Shown here piece after piece: positions 8,130-17,208 of a stretch of DNA of 64,000 nucleotides. The DNA is from Streptococcus ovis DSM 16829 (GTDB lineage: Bacteria; Bacillota; Bacilli; Lactobacillales; Streptococcaceae): positions 1-64,000 of the forward strand of contig NZ_KB904583.1 of assembly GCF_000380125.1 (NCBI RefSeq), given 5' to 3'. The notes beneath the pieces were generated by a model. It had not been told where the DNA came from. It worked only from the letters and a program-made list of their open reading frames with translations, and did not search any database. The position numbers and the translations under genes are program-made. How positions within the stretch are numbered: the stretch's first letter is position 1; the number at the start of each line of letters is the position of its first letter.

Positions 8130-8563
8130 TCAGCCACCACCTGATGACGAGCAAGCCCCAACATGCGCTCAATGCCATCCAAATACCCATTGTAGCACTC
8201 CACTTCATCAAAAGTATTAACAAGATAAATCTTGGTATTGATAAGGTCAGACAAGTCATCACTCATCAAAATCCAAGGATTGGTCTCATCGTCAAAAGCA
8301 ATTCCTTGACTATCTTGATAGCGATACAATTGCGATAAAATCGTTGCGCCACGCTCTTTGATGATTTCGATTTTCAGCGTCAATTGATAATCTTCTACTG
8401 GTGTTAACATCTTTTCTTCTCCTACAATATCGACATACGACACATTAAATTTCTGACAAATACGGTCTATTAGCTCTGTTGAGACAGAACTTGTTCCATT
8501 TTCATAACGGCTAAAGCTATTCCTTGAAATACCAATAATTTTTGCGAATTCTGGTTGCGTCAA
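8126..8563 (-). CDS. pezA: Antitoxin PezA, 5'-truncated
   Basis: The protein is strongly PezA-like: HTH segment QPEFAKIIGISRNSFSRYEN, then the zeta-binding C-terminal region ending LDGIERMLGLARHQ. The normal N-terminus (about the first 13 residues, helix 1 of the HTH) is missing. In-frame codons for KTHD just upstream match PezA, but a TGA follows further up, so the only start is a TTG at 8563 with no good ribosome site. The break lies 16 bases after the stop of the upstream nucleotidyltransferase gene. DNA binding is probably impaired; toxin binding by the C-terminus may remain. Confidence 0.85.
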   Translation of the reverse strand: MTQPEFAKIIGISRNSFSRYENGTSSVSTELIDRICQKFNVSYVDIVGEEKMLTPVEDYQLTLKIEIIKERGATILSQLYRYQDSQGIAFDDETNPWILMSDDLSDLINTKIYLVNTFDEVECYNGYLDGIERMLGLARHQVVAE

Positions 8564-8579
8564 ATCATGTGTTTTCGTC

Positions 8580-9350
8580 TTATTGCTTCACTTCTTCAAG
8601 AAAGAATTGGTTGAGTGCTTCCCAGTTTCTTGTATCCTCTTTGACAGTCGCGACCAGCTCTTCTAATTCTTGAATGCTCTGTACCAAATAATCATGAATG
8701 GGCTGGATGGGTGCGATTTCCATTCCCTCTGGCCCATTGACTTTGATATCTAGTAAGGCTGACACATGTGGCTTCATGTTGTCTGGAACCAACTCTGTCA
8801 CCAAATCATCGAACAAAATCGGTGGAACACTATGGTACTTCTCAATCCAGCGACAGGCTAAAACTGGACGAAGGACATAGAAATACTTCTTCGGTTTCAC
8901 CTTGGGACCAGACAGATGGCGGCTCATCTGGTTTTTCGCCGTATTCAAGTAATGATAGAGCATCTTTTTCTCAGAAAAATACTGCTGGGCAAGCGGACGG
9001 AAACGTTCAATAAAATCTGTCTGATGATAGACAATCGGGGATTGCATCCATTCGAATAAGGTTGGATTGGACTTGTAGAGTAACTTCAACGTCTTGTCCA
9101 AATCCCAACCACTCACATCCCACGTATCGTCAATTGGCAGCTCAATCACATCGCGACCACTATTGAGCTTCAGATAGTAATCTTGATTGTGCTGATAAAT
9201 AAAACGAACATCAAAATCGCTATCGGGTGAGGCAAATCCCCAAGCACGACTACCGGACTCCACCGCCCACAAAACTGTAATATCGTACTCCTTCTCAATC
9301 TCTCGCAGTTTTTCGGGTACCAAACTGTTCATTTCTTCTTGGGTCAACAT
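8580..9350 (-). CDS. RlaP/YcgL-type nucleotidyltransferase
   Basis: 256 residues. The nucleotidyltransferase signature is clear: GSRAWGFASPDSDFDVRFIY gives the GSR...DSDxD motif with two metal-binding Asp residues, and the third acidic strand is near RDVIELPIDD. The C-terminal helices (KNQMSRHLSGPKVKPKKYFYVLRPVLACRW) match the COG3541/RlaP family, suspected to act in RNA repair or modification. The ATG at 9350 has a full GGAGGTGAT site. It now lies directly upstream of the truncated pezA and may supply its transcription. Not a classical MNT/HEPN antitoxin by length. Confidence 0.8.
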   Translation of the reverse strand: MLTQEEMNSLVPEKLREIEKEYDITVLWAVESGSRAWGFASPDSDFDVRFIYQHNQDYYLKLNSGRDVIELPIDDTWDVSGWDLDKTLKLLYKSNPTLFEWMQSPIVYHQTDFIERFRPLAQQYFSEKKMLYHYLNTAKNQMSRHLSGPKVKPKKYFYVLRPVLACRWIEKYHSVPPILFDDLVTELVPDNMKPHVSALLDIKVNGPEGMEIAPIQPIHDYLVQSIQELEELVATVKEDTRNWEALNQFFLEEVKQ

Positions 9351-9422
9351 CCTATCACCTCCTGTTTATCATTACAAACCCATCAAGACTATTTTTGTTA
9401 AATTACTGCTTGATTATTTTCT

Positions 9423-9632
9423 TTATTTTACCACGAATCCTTCTCTAGAGAAATTCATGAACCGAAAACGTAATTTCTCACAAAATAATATTTTCACCCA
9501 TTCATTGCTTATATTTCTTAAAGCAGCGTTCAAAACATCTGTCAAACTGATTTTCTCATCTGCTAAAATCTTCTTAGTCCGTTGATAAACAACAGAATCT
9601 TCACGAAAATGAACTGGTTGAGTCGTCGCCAT
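9423..9632 (-). pseudogene. RelB/DinJ-like antitoxin, degenerate
   Basis: From the ATG at 9632 (GAGGTG six bases upstream) the first ~40 residues (TTQPVHFREDSVVYQRTKKILADEKISLTDVL, here given only in outline) look like the ribbon-helix-helix region of RelB/DinJ antitoxins. After ALRNIS the frame passes into an unrelated basic tail (residues 45-69), and no toxin gene follows. It is most likely a frame-shifted or truncated antitoxin. A palindrome just upstream fits a former autoregulatory operator. Confidence 0.5.
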
Positions 9633-9646
9633 ATCAAGCACCTCTT

Positions 9647-9667
9647 GTAAATACTATTTGTATTTAC
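9647..9667 (-). promoter_or_regulatory. Palindromic operator upstream of RelB-like gene
   Basis: Perfect 8-base arms GTAAATAC and GTATTTAC separated by five bases, immediately upstream of the ribosome site. Position and symmetry suit an antitoxin operator. Confidence 0.5.
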
Positions 9668-10121
9668 ACTTTATCATACGCTTGGTGTCTATTCAACTAT
9701 AAACTCAATATTCCTTATTATTTGTGATTTCTAGATAAGTGGCATTTTTTTCCTATAGATTTGGACAATAGGATAATAGTCTCCGTATGGGGGATCAGAT
9801 CAACAATTTCTTTTTCTTATATACTCCTAAGCATAAGAAAAGGCTCGATATCAAGGCTTTTCATTATCCCTTTGTTCAAAGGTTTCTAATCTTTCACGAG
9901 CAGTGATACCGCCTCAACGTTTTCGGCTCATCGATAGTATTTAAACATACCAATAAACCATTTAACAGAACCAGTTGCTAATCTAAAAGTCAATCTTATT
10001 AATCTCATTGATCTTATCACTCCATTCTTTCCTAAATTATTATATCATGAAAATAGCGAGAAATCCCCACTCCTTTAACTTGCTTTTATCCTAGAGTTTT
10101 TCAAGCAAACTTACACACTCC
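9668..10121. other. Gene-poor stretch with two rlmD-3'-end-like scars
   Basis: No credible gene. Two short minus-strand stretches read like the tail of an rRNA methyltransferase: 9886-9927 gives AENVEAVSLLVKD-stop, and 10091-10140 gives LSSHVECVSLLEKL-stop. They resemble the end of the intact RlmD ([14 protein letters not shown]-stop at 14399), whose 3' end is a known integration target of streptococcal mobile elements. Confidence 0.5.
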
Positions 10122-10200
10122 ACATGTGATGAGAGCTTTCTTCTATACTAATGAACGAAAGGAAGTGAAAGTGATTTTAGGATTATACTGTGGAACGGAA
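10122..10200 (+). repeat. 79-base direct repeat, copy 1
   Basis: Nearly identical (two differences seen) to 13041-13119 in the same orientation. The similarity begins exactly at ACATGTG, inside the rlmD-like scar, and ends at GGAACGGAA. Confidence 0.85.
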
Positions 10201-10613
10201 CAGTAGCCCTAGTATTGACTACTGTCGTTTCTATTCATATTGGATATTCTAAGACTGAGATGAAAAAATCTATAAATGCTCAGAAAAAAATTGAACCCGC
10301 AAATCTCCCCAAAACAATGGTGAGTCATGTACTTGAATTATTCCGAAAAAAATACTCCTCTGGAGCAGTGAGACAAATTGGTGTATCTTGTAGTGGCTTC
10401 GTAGATGAAAGCTATACTCTACTATCACTCTTTGATGATGTAGAACAAATTGAAAAAGAAAATAGACTTCAGACAGCTATTGATGTTGTCAGAGAACAGT
10501 TTGGCTTTTTAGCCATACAAAAAGGAACCGTCCTAACTGAAGGTTCCAGAAATATTGAACGCAGTAAACTTATCGGCGGTCATTCCGCTGGTGGATTGGA
10601 GGGATTTAAATGA
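10155..10613 (+). pseudogene. Y-family DNA polymerase (UmuC-like), C-terminal remnant
   Basis: The frame from about 10215 gives VSIHIGYSKTEMKKSI, then AVRQIGVSCSGFVDE, SLFDDVEQIEKE and SRNIERSKLIGGHSAGGLEG. This is the little-finger and C-terminal part of the streptococcal UmuC/ImpB-type translesion polymerase carried by mobile elements. The catalytic palm is missing: upstream the frame runs only to 10155 and lies inside a 79-base repeat. The stop overlaps the start of the next gene (ATGA), as in intact operons. The fragment cannot be an active polymerase. Confidence 0.8.
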
Positions 10614-10978
10614 TTGACCGTTCATACTTACCATTTCAGTCAGCAAGAGAGTACCAGGATACAAAGATGCAAAAATGGATGGGCTTTTTCCTATCTGAGC
10701 ATACATCAGCACTCTCTGATGACACAAACAAAGTAACATACATGTCTGATTTATCACTAGAGAAGAAATTATTACTCCTCAGTCAAGTATACGCTGGGCA
10801 GCTACACACGCGCACTCATGTGATCGAAAAAAACAAGCGTGTTTCCTACACTGGAACAATACCAAGTCTGAATAAGGATTTCATTTTGATAAAAACTACA
10901 ACAGCTCATATCAATTTGAAATTGAAAGACATTATTAGTATTGAACTTGTTGAGGAGGTACTTTATGAATCAGCTTGA
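10610..10978 (+). CDS. YolD-like protein
   Basis: 122 residues, starting MIDRSYLPFQSAREYQDTKM, with WMGFFLSEHTSAL and a C-terminal beta-rich YolD-type part (VSYTGTIPSLNKDFILIKT). YolD-like proteins usually accompany Y-family polymerases on mobile elements and in SOS operons. It overlaps the polymerase remnant by four bases and is followed by a DUF5960-type gene, so the tail of a former umuC-yolD-DUF5960 operon survives here. The gene itself looks complete, but its promoter may be gone. Confidence 0.75.
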   Translation: MIDRSYLPFQSAREYQDTKMQKWMGFFLSEHTSALSDDTNKVTYMSDLSLEKKLLLLSQVYAGQLHTRTHVIEKNKRVSYTGTIPSLNKDFILIKTTTAHINLKLKDIISIELVEEVLYESA

Positions 10979-11270
10979 GTTTCAACGTAATCACCTGCAA
11001 ATGGACTATTACAGCGAGAGCTACCAAGATTTTGAACGTGACTTCTACCGCTACTCCAACATGAATATTCCATTGACCTTCCTGACCGATGATATCCTCA
11101 AAACAATGGCGACTTCACGTAAGAATTACTTTGTCCTCAATAAGGAAAAGTCCAGAGATAACCGCGATCACTTCTTCATATTTGAAGTAAGTACCGTAGA
11201 TGAGAATCCTCTAATCTACCGCTATTCTTATAAAAAAACTACAACGTATTTAGTACAAAAAATGGAATAA
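10965..11270 (+). CDS. DUF5960-like small protein
   Basis: About 101 residues from the ATG at 10965, which has GGAGGT five bases upstream; the longer reading from 10941 lacks a ribosome site. Sequence features: MNQLEFQRNHLQMDYYSESY, many aromatic residues, PLTFLTDDIL. I believe it belongs to DUF5960, usually found after YolD/UmuC genes in streptococci. It overlaps the yolD-like gene by 14 bases. Biochemical role unknown. Confidence 0.65.
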   Translation: MNQLEFQRNHLQMDYYSESYQDFERDFYRYSNMNIPLTFLTDDILKTMATSRKNYFVLNKEKSRDNRDHFFIFEVSTVDENPLIYRYSYKKTTTYLVQKME

Positions 11271-11304
11271 TATGTAAGCGCCCAATAACAAAGTATATTG
11301 AAAA

Positions 11305-11340
11305 AGGCTCCAAAGTCCTGTCGACCCTGGAACTTTTTTC
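11305..11340 (+). terminator. Possible terminator after the yolD unit
   Basis: An imperfect stem (AAAGTCC against GGAACTTT) followed by TTTTTT, on the plus strand just downstream of the DUF5960 gene. Confidence 0.4.
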
Positions 11341-11504
11341 TATTTACAAGCTTTCTTAATGTTTTTGTCCCATGGAAAATAAGCCTCTAGCACCTCTTTC
11401 TGGATGATTCTTTCAAGTCTTTATCAACTTGATGACATTAATTTACTCCTTGTTCAGAAAAAGATGAATGACAGTTGGTGCCTATCAATTACCATTTTGT
11501 GCCA

Positions 11505-11537
11505 AAAAAAAAAATTGAGAGTTTCCCCTCAAATCTC
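11505..11537 (-). terminator. Rho-independent terminator of corA
   Basis: On the minus strand TTGAG and CTCAA arms with a short loop are followed by about ten T residues, right after the corA stop. Confidence 0.65.
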
Positions 11538-11552
11538 TTTATAAAATCTTTT

Positions 11553-12467
11553 TTACCCTTGTCGACGCATGACAAATTTCAATACTTGTGCAATAATCAG
11601 CCATAATACAAGCGCTAGAATGACAATCCAAATCCACGCTTGTGGCTCGTTTTGCCATGGCAACTGAACATTCATCCCAAAGAATCCAGTGATAACAGCA
11701 ATAACTGCGAGTAAAATGGATATTATCGTTAAAATAGTCAGGTTGTCATTCAAGTTATTGTTCAAGATATTATTGTAGGCGCCTGACAATTGTTGAAGAA
11801 TCTGAGAATCCAGCTGCGTCATGGCTGCTAGCTGACGGGCTTCAATTAATGCATCGTCCAGTTCTTCCAATTCAATGCTATCGAGTTTTTGAATATGTGG
11901 GTGGTTCCGCAATTGTTCCAACACGAGCACATTTTGATTTCCTGCGGTTAGTAAATAGACTGACCCAGTTTCCAAGTCAGACAGTTCTAATAGCAGTTGC
12001 TTGGTCGTCCTCTTTCTTAACTTAGCATTGAGCGTATCTTTATCACGATCCAATTGATCCAAAACAGGGAAATATTCTTTGGAAGCAATCGTTAAGGTGG
12101 CGAATAGGAACTGTTGACAGGTCAAAACTGTATTATTAGCCAAATAGTTTTCTAGTTTTTCCAGCAAATAAGCATTTCTCACATTGAAAATCGTAATAAA
12201 CTGATTTTGTTGCACGATAAACGCCATCGGTGTGGTTTCATAATGATTATCCTCTTTTGTTACATCAAGAAGATTAAAAATCAATAATAATCGATCGAGT
12301 TTTACATTGTATTCTAAATGAGCCCGTTCATTTTTGTCTAATGCATATGAGACCAATTCTTTATCTAATCCATAGTCTTCGACTAATTGTTTGTCTATCA
12401 TTTCTCTTTCTGAATGGATAATAATCCAGCTCAGTTCGTTGTTGTTGCCAAAACGTTTTTCTATCAC
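11553..12467 (-). CDS. corA: CorA-family magnesium/divalent cation transporter
   Basis: 304 residues. Large cytoplasmic N-terminal domain (1-240), then two C-terminal membrane helices (~246-265 and ~278-298) with the invariant GMN motif in GFFGMNVQLPW between them. CorA forms a homopentameric Mg2+ channel in the cytoplasmic membrane. A single-gene unit with its own terminator. It is one of few intact ordinary genes in this degraded stretch. Confidence 0.9.
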   Translation of the reverse strand: MIEKRFGNNNELSWIIIHSEREMIDKQLVEDYGLDKELVSYALDKNERAHLEYNVKLDRLLLIFNLLDVTKEDNHYETTPMAFIVQQNQFITIFNVRNAYLLEKLENYLANNTVLTCQQFLFATLTIASKEYFPVLDQLDRDKDTLNAKLRKRTTKQLLLELSDLETGSVYLLTAGNQNVLVLEQLRNHPHIQKLDSIELEELDDALIEARQLAAMTQLDSQILQQLSGAYNNILNNNLNDNLTILTIISILLAVIAVITGFFGMNVQLPWQNEPQAWIWIVILALVLWLIIAQVLKFVMRRQG

Positions 12468-12584
12468 TTTCTGCCCTCCTATCTCTTTCTCTAACTATTA
12501 TAGTTAATAAACATTTTTTTGACAAGTTTTTCAATATTGTTAAAGAGATATTGAAATAAGCAAATTTTGAAACATTTTTCGATC

Positions 12585-12767
12585 TCAGATATAACTTAGA
12601 CAAATTTTCTTAAACAAAGATATTTTATTAAAGAATTCTAAATATTTATCACTATAATCTCGATAGCCATTTTCTGATTTTAAAGGTTTAATCAAATCTT
12701 TTTCTTCATAACACTCGATTGCTTTTCTATTCAAACCTGTTTTTTCTTGAATTTCATTTCTACGCAT
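12585..12767 (-). pseudogene. MerR-family regulator, N-terminal fragment
   Basis: 60 residues covering only the winged HTH: MRRNEIQEKTGLNRKAIECY, EEKDLIKP, GYRDYSDK. It then ends after SLFKKICLSYI, where a normal MerR protein continues into its dimerisation helix. GGAGGTG lies upstream of the ATG. It has a well-formed MerR-type promoter, so it was an autoregulated gene whose 3' part and target genes have been lost. Confidence 0.7.
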
Positions 12768-12789
12768 GGTCTAACACCTCCTTGATTAA

Positions 12790-12820
12790 AGTATATACCA
12801 GTCCCTAATGGGCAGGTCAA
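12790..12820 (-). promoter_or_regulatory. MerR-type promoter with 19-base spacer
   Basis: TTGACC (12815-12820) and TATACT (12790-12795) on the minus strand, 19 bases apart. Inside is a dyad of the ACCxGxCC...GG(G)ACxGGT kind, typical for operators of drug-responsive MerR proteins. Confidence 0.7.
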
Positions 12821-13239
12821 TACTAATCTTAATATTTTTTCTTCTGCAAAAATCTACATATCAGGGTAAGTACAAGGGGTGCATTTTTCTTGTCATCCAT
12901 TCCGATATGCTTAATACTAAACTCCCAATATCTAATTAGGAGTAAAAATCCCCACTGAGGATTTTTAGCAGCTTACCAGAAAATAAAGAGGCGAGCTGAA
13001 CACTTAATCTTCGGACTTCTCTAGTAATGCGATAGCCTCAACATGTGCTGAGAGCTTTCTTCTGTACTAATGAACGAAAGGAAGTGAAAGTGATTTTAGG
13101 ATTATACTGTGGAACGGAATTGCAAATCTTTACTTAACCACCCATATACGGAGCTATAAAAATTGATTCTATTTGATATTCTAGCATTTCTTATCAGATT
13201 CGATTAGTTAACCTAGGAAAGATTTGATTATATTTTATC
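12821..13239. other. Gene-poor stretch with hairpin and third rlmD-like scar
   Basis: No gene seen. A perfect 9-base hairpin (TAAAAATCC / GGATTTTTA) lies at 12943-12967. A minus-strand scar at 13004-13060 reads KLSAHVEAIALLEKSED-stop, again like the end of RlmD. The second 79-base repeat begins within it. Confidence 0.5.
13041..13119 (+). repeat. 79-base direct repeat, copy 2
   Basis: Second copy of 10122-10200, same orientation. The two copies bracket 2.8 kb containing the polymerase remnant, yolD, DUF5960, corA and the merR fragment. Confidence 0.85.
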
Positions 13240-13472
13240 TCACCTCAACATGACTAAAAATTCTTCAAAACTATGGCTCTGTAAGAGACTTATCCTTGGT
13301 AATTGATTGGGATCAGACAGTTCTGATGAGAGAATGCCTGTCTGACCAGTGAAGACCAAATCTGTCTGTAAGGACTTAGCAACAGACAGGGTATCTGCAT
13401 TGTGATTGCCATAAGGAGTGGCGATGGTGGTTCCAAAGGCAGTCCGTCCGAATCTCGGAAAAAAGTCATCTT
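13240..13472 (-). pseudogene. Polysaccharide deacetylase, C-terminal fragment
   Basis: The minus strand ending at a TGA at 13240 reads FGRTAFGTTIATPYGNHNAD, then TLSVAKSLQTDLVFTGQTG and LPRISLLQSHSFEEFLVMLR. TPYGNHN and the downstream segment match the end of streptococcal polysaccharide (peptidoglycan) deacetylases. A stop codon closes the frame upstream near 13473, and the catalytic N-terminal part is absent. A longer frame on the same strand (13290-13874) is a different phase and is not a gene. Confidence 0.6.
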
Positions 13473-13552
13473 TTCACCTGTAAATGTGTCTGTTCGTATT
13501 GGTTCACCACCTTCTGTTTTGCATTTTTTTGGTGAGGCCCTTTGTACCGCTA

Positions 13553-14119
13553 TTATTTGTGTAGCATCCTGAATATACCGACAGTCAGTATTACGACAAC
13601 GACAAGAATTATGACCAGACTGGCTATTGGAGCAAAGAACGAAACGATCATTGCTGCAGCATATGCAAGATAAAGCGGAATACGCACTTTCCGGGTATTT
13701 GTCACGTCCGGCTTTGTCCCCGGGAAGTCCTTCAGGATCTGATTGTCCATAATCTGAAACATCAGTGACCACGCAAACATAATGAAAACATAAAGGAACT
13801 CCGGCAATGTATCGTTCGGATATTCGCCTACCCATCTCGTTGTAAATGGAACCAGCGTTAGGAAGAATGTCCATATACCATTTAACGCAAAGATACGTAT
13901 AGTCACATGTTCTATCTTCTGGAAGGCGTTATGATGATTGAGCCATACCAGATAGATCAGGTCAAAGCTTGTCAGATAGGCAATAAAAACAGGCCATTGT
14001 GACAACAACCCCTGAAGAGTCGTGTCCTCCGGTGCTACCAATTCCAAAACCATTATGGTTGCCGCTATTGCAATAATTGCATCCGTAAAGGCCACCAGCC
14101 TTTCCTTATTTATGTTCAT
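13553..14119 (-). CDS. TMEM175-family (DUF1211) potassium channel
   Basis: 188 residues, the usual length for bacterial TMEM175. The pore-helix signature normally written F-S-D appears as F-T-D in LVAFTDAIIAIAATIMVLEL (residues ~9-28). About six hydrophobic helices follow (near 38-60, 73-92, 105-125, 143-160, 165-185). Bacterial members form tetrameric K+-permeable channels. An AAGGAG site precedes the ATG. Codon use (GC-rich codons, CCGG-rich stretches) differs from the neighbours, suggesting recent transfer from another Firmicute. No partner gene is nearby. Confidence 0.85.
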   Translation of the reverse strand: MNINKERLVAFTDAIIAIAATIMVLELVAPEDTTLQGLLSQWPVFIAYLTSFDLIYLVWLNHHNAFQKIEHVTIRIFALNGIWTFFLTLVPFTTRWVGEYPNDTLPEFLYVFIMFAWSLMFQIMDNQILKDFPGTKPDVTNTRKVRIPLYLAYAAAMIVSFFAPIASLVIILVVVVILTVGIFRMLHK

Positions 14120-14171
14120 TTACACATCATCTCCTTTATCTGTACACTACAAATCCCGAGTTGTCGACCTG

Positions 14172-14286
14172 ACATCTAAACCACAGCCACAACCCCATGT
14201 TATCCAAATCACTAACTCAACCCTGCGGAAAAAACATCTAAACCGCCCACTCAACCTACTGACATCCAAATGGCCTACTCAACCCT
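14172..14286 (-). repeat. Four degenerate ~25-base tandem repeats
   Basis: Four copies of a motif close to ACATCYAAA-N8-CTCAACCC start at 14172, 14200, 14234 and 14262 (spacing 28, 34, 28). They fill the space between the TMEM175 gene and rlmD. No gene is visible there. Confidence 0.65.
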
Positions 14287-14398
14287 CCGACAGAAGCGAT
14301 TGATATGTTCTGATAGAGCGATTTTCGCGGCATTTTCGCACCCCGACTCTGACGGTCAAATTCCAGAAAAGCCCGGAAATACTGAACTTTTTAGGCGG

Positions 14399-15772
<1,374 letters not shown>

Positions 15773-15801
15773 CTAACTCTCAGCTCTGCTATTTTCAAAA
15801 G

Positions 15802-15825
15802 AAAAAAGAGAGACCTTCGTCTCTC
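15802..15825 (-). terminator. Rho-independent terminator of the aroA-pheA-LCP unit
   Basis: Stem GAGAGAC / GTCTCTC with a 4-base loop and six T residues on the minus strand, immediately after the LCP gene. Confidence 0.85.
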
Positions 15826-15838
15826 CATTATATCATAC

Positions 15839-17185
15839 TTAACGGAATCCAAGGTCCGCAAGTTTGTTCTTGTACTTCTCAAAATCAATCTTCAGGCCAG
15901 AGCCACCATAGATGTCATATTCATCAACCCAGTCGCCAATTTCTGGAACTGTTGTTTGCTCGATTCCCTTCATTCCATCAAAGACCACAGGCAAGCCATT
16001 TGTCACTAAAAATCCAATCGGTAGACTTGTGGATGTCAATGCAAAGACTTTTCCTGCTGCTTCTGACCCCGTAAATAATTTCGTCGGATCTTTAGCTTGG
16101 CTTAAAATAGCTGCCATCACCTCTTGTTGGCGACGTGTCCGTCCATAGTCTCCTTCGTCATCACTTCTGAAGCGGGCATAGTTGAGCAAAGTCTGACCGT
16201 TCATCCGTTGCTCTCCAACATGAATCGTTTGATAAAGAGTGGATTGATCCCCAAAACCAACATCATTTGGTACCTCAACAGAATCGACAGTTTCCCCACC
16301 AATGGTACTAAACTGAGCATTCATCTTAACTCCATCTGGAAAAAGGGTATCAATAGCTGTCGCAAAAGTAGAAAAATCGACCAGGGCATAGTGTTTAATG
16401 TCCAAATCTAAATTTTCTTTTAAAATCTCACGGACATTTTCTGCGCCATGATGATCAAACTGCTCTCCAAGAGTATAGGTAGAATTAATCTTATAATCAT
16501 AACCATCAATTGTGACAAGCGTATCGCGCATGAAGCTGACCATCTTTACTTTTTTGTCCTTGTTGTTGATGTTAACAACCATGATAGAATCTGTACGAGT
16601 CATATCCGATGTATCACCTGAACGTCCATCCGTACCTAAGACAAGAATATTCACGCCATCTCTTGTATCCTGGCCATTAAATTCTTCCGCTACAATTGGC
16701 TCATCCGTTGCAGAGGAATAGCCCTTATAAAACATGAAAGCCATCCCAGCTAAAACAGCTATCAATAAAAAGAGAAGGGCCATCAACAACCGTTTAACAC
16801 GGCCTTTTCGACGAGGTTTTCTTATTTTTTCTTTTTTATTGGGATACTGAGGTAATGGTGACTCTTCTACCATTGAGTGTTGTTTTACTTTTTTAGGACG
16901 TTGTCGTCGTTCAGGTCTAGGATATTTAGGTAGATATACCTCATCGTCATCCTCTATTCCTGGACCAAGGTCAAGATGCTGCTCTGATCGGTACTCAGTG
17001 ACTGGTTCATTGCGACGTCTTCTTGTTGCACGACTCGGTGTAGGAGATACAACGAGACCTTCGTCCTTTGCTTGAAGATACGCCAATTCCCGCTTTTCTC
17101 TCGCATTTAAATAATAAACATTTTTCTCTAAATAATCTAGACGTAATTCCTCATGATGTGTGAGGTTACCACTATTTCTAACCAT
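15839..17185 (-). CDS. LytR-CpsA-Psr (LCP) family protein, Psr-type
   Basis: 448 residues. A long basic cytoplasmic N-terminus (~1-130, many Arg/Lys), one membrane anchor (~133-155), and an extracellular LCP domain (~175-420) with LGTDGRSGDTSDMTRTDSIM, the MVSFMRDTLV strand and YARFRSDDEGDYGRTRRQQ carrying the pyrophosphate-binding Arg residues. LCP enzymes attach undecaprenol-linked polymers (teichoic acid, rhamnan, capsule) to peptidoglycan. Position directly after pheA is conserved in streptococci. The rhamnan cluster at the right end of the window is a plausible source of substrate, though not shown. Confidence 0.92.
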   Translation of the reverse strand: MVRNSGNLTHHEELRLDYLEKNVYYLNAREKRELAYLQAKDEGLVVSPTPSRATRRRRNEPVTEYRSEQHLDLGPGIEDDDEVYLPKYPRPERRQRPKKVKQHSMVEESPLPQYPNKKEKIRKPRRKGRVKRLLMALLFLLIAVLAGMAFMFYKGYSSATDEPIVAEEFNGQDTRDGVNILVLGTDGRSGDTSDMTRTDSIMVVNINNKDKKVKMVSFMRDTLVTIDGYDYKINSTYTLGEQFDHHGAENVREILKENLDLDIKHYALVDFSTFATAIDTLFPDGVKMNAQFSTIGGETVDSVEVPNDVGFGDQSTLYQTIHVGEQRMNGQTLLNYARFRSDDEGDYGRTRRQQEVMAAILSQAKDPTKLFTGSEAAGKVFALTSTSLPIGFLVTNGLPVVFDGMKGIEQTTVPEIGDWVDEYDIYGGSGLKIDFEKYKNKLADLGFR

Positions 17186-17208
17186 ATCTCTTCATTTCTT
17201 CCTTATCT

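Noticed and set aside
11345-11420. Short minus-strand stretch reading KEVLEAYFPWDKNIKKACK-stop
   Set aside because: Looks like the end of a degraded gene, but it is too short and I recognise no family.
12361-12603. 80-codon minus-strand frame at the corA start
   Set aside because: Mostly a shadow of corA, no ribosome site, basic low-complexity product.
13290-13874. 194-codon minus-strand frame
   Set aside because: It overlaps the TMEM175 gene in another phase and has low-complexity Cys/Ser-rich composition; only the separate deacetylase fragment at its lower end (different phase) has recognisable homology.
14168-14290. CRISPR array
   Set aside because: The four repeats are degenerate and spacers would be only 3-10 bases long, so this is not a CRISPR array.
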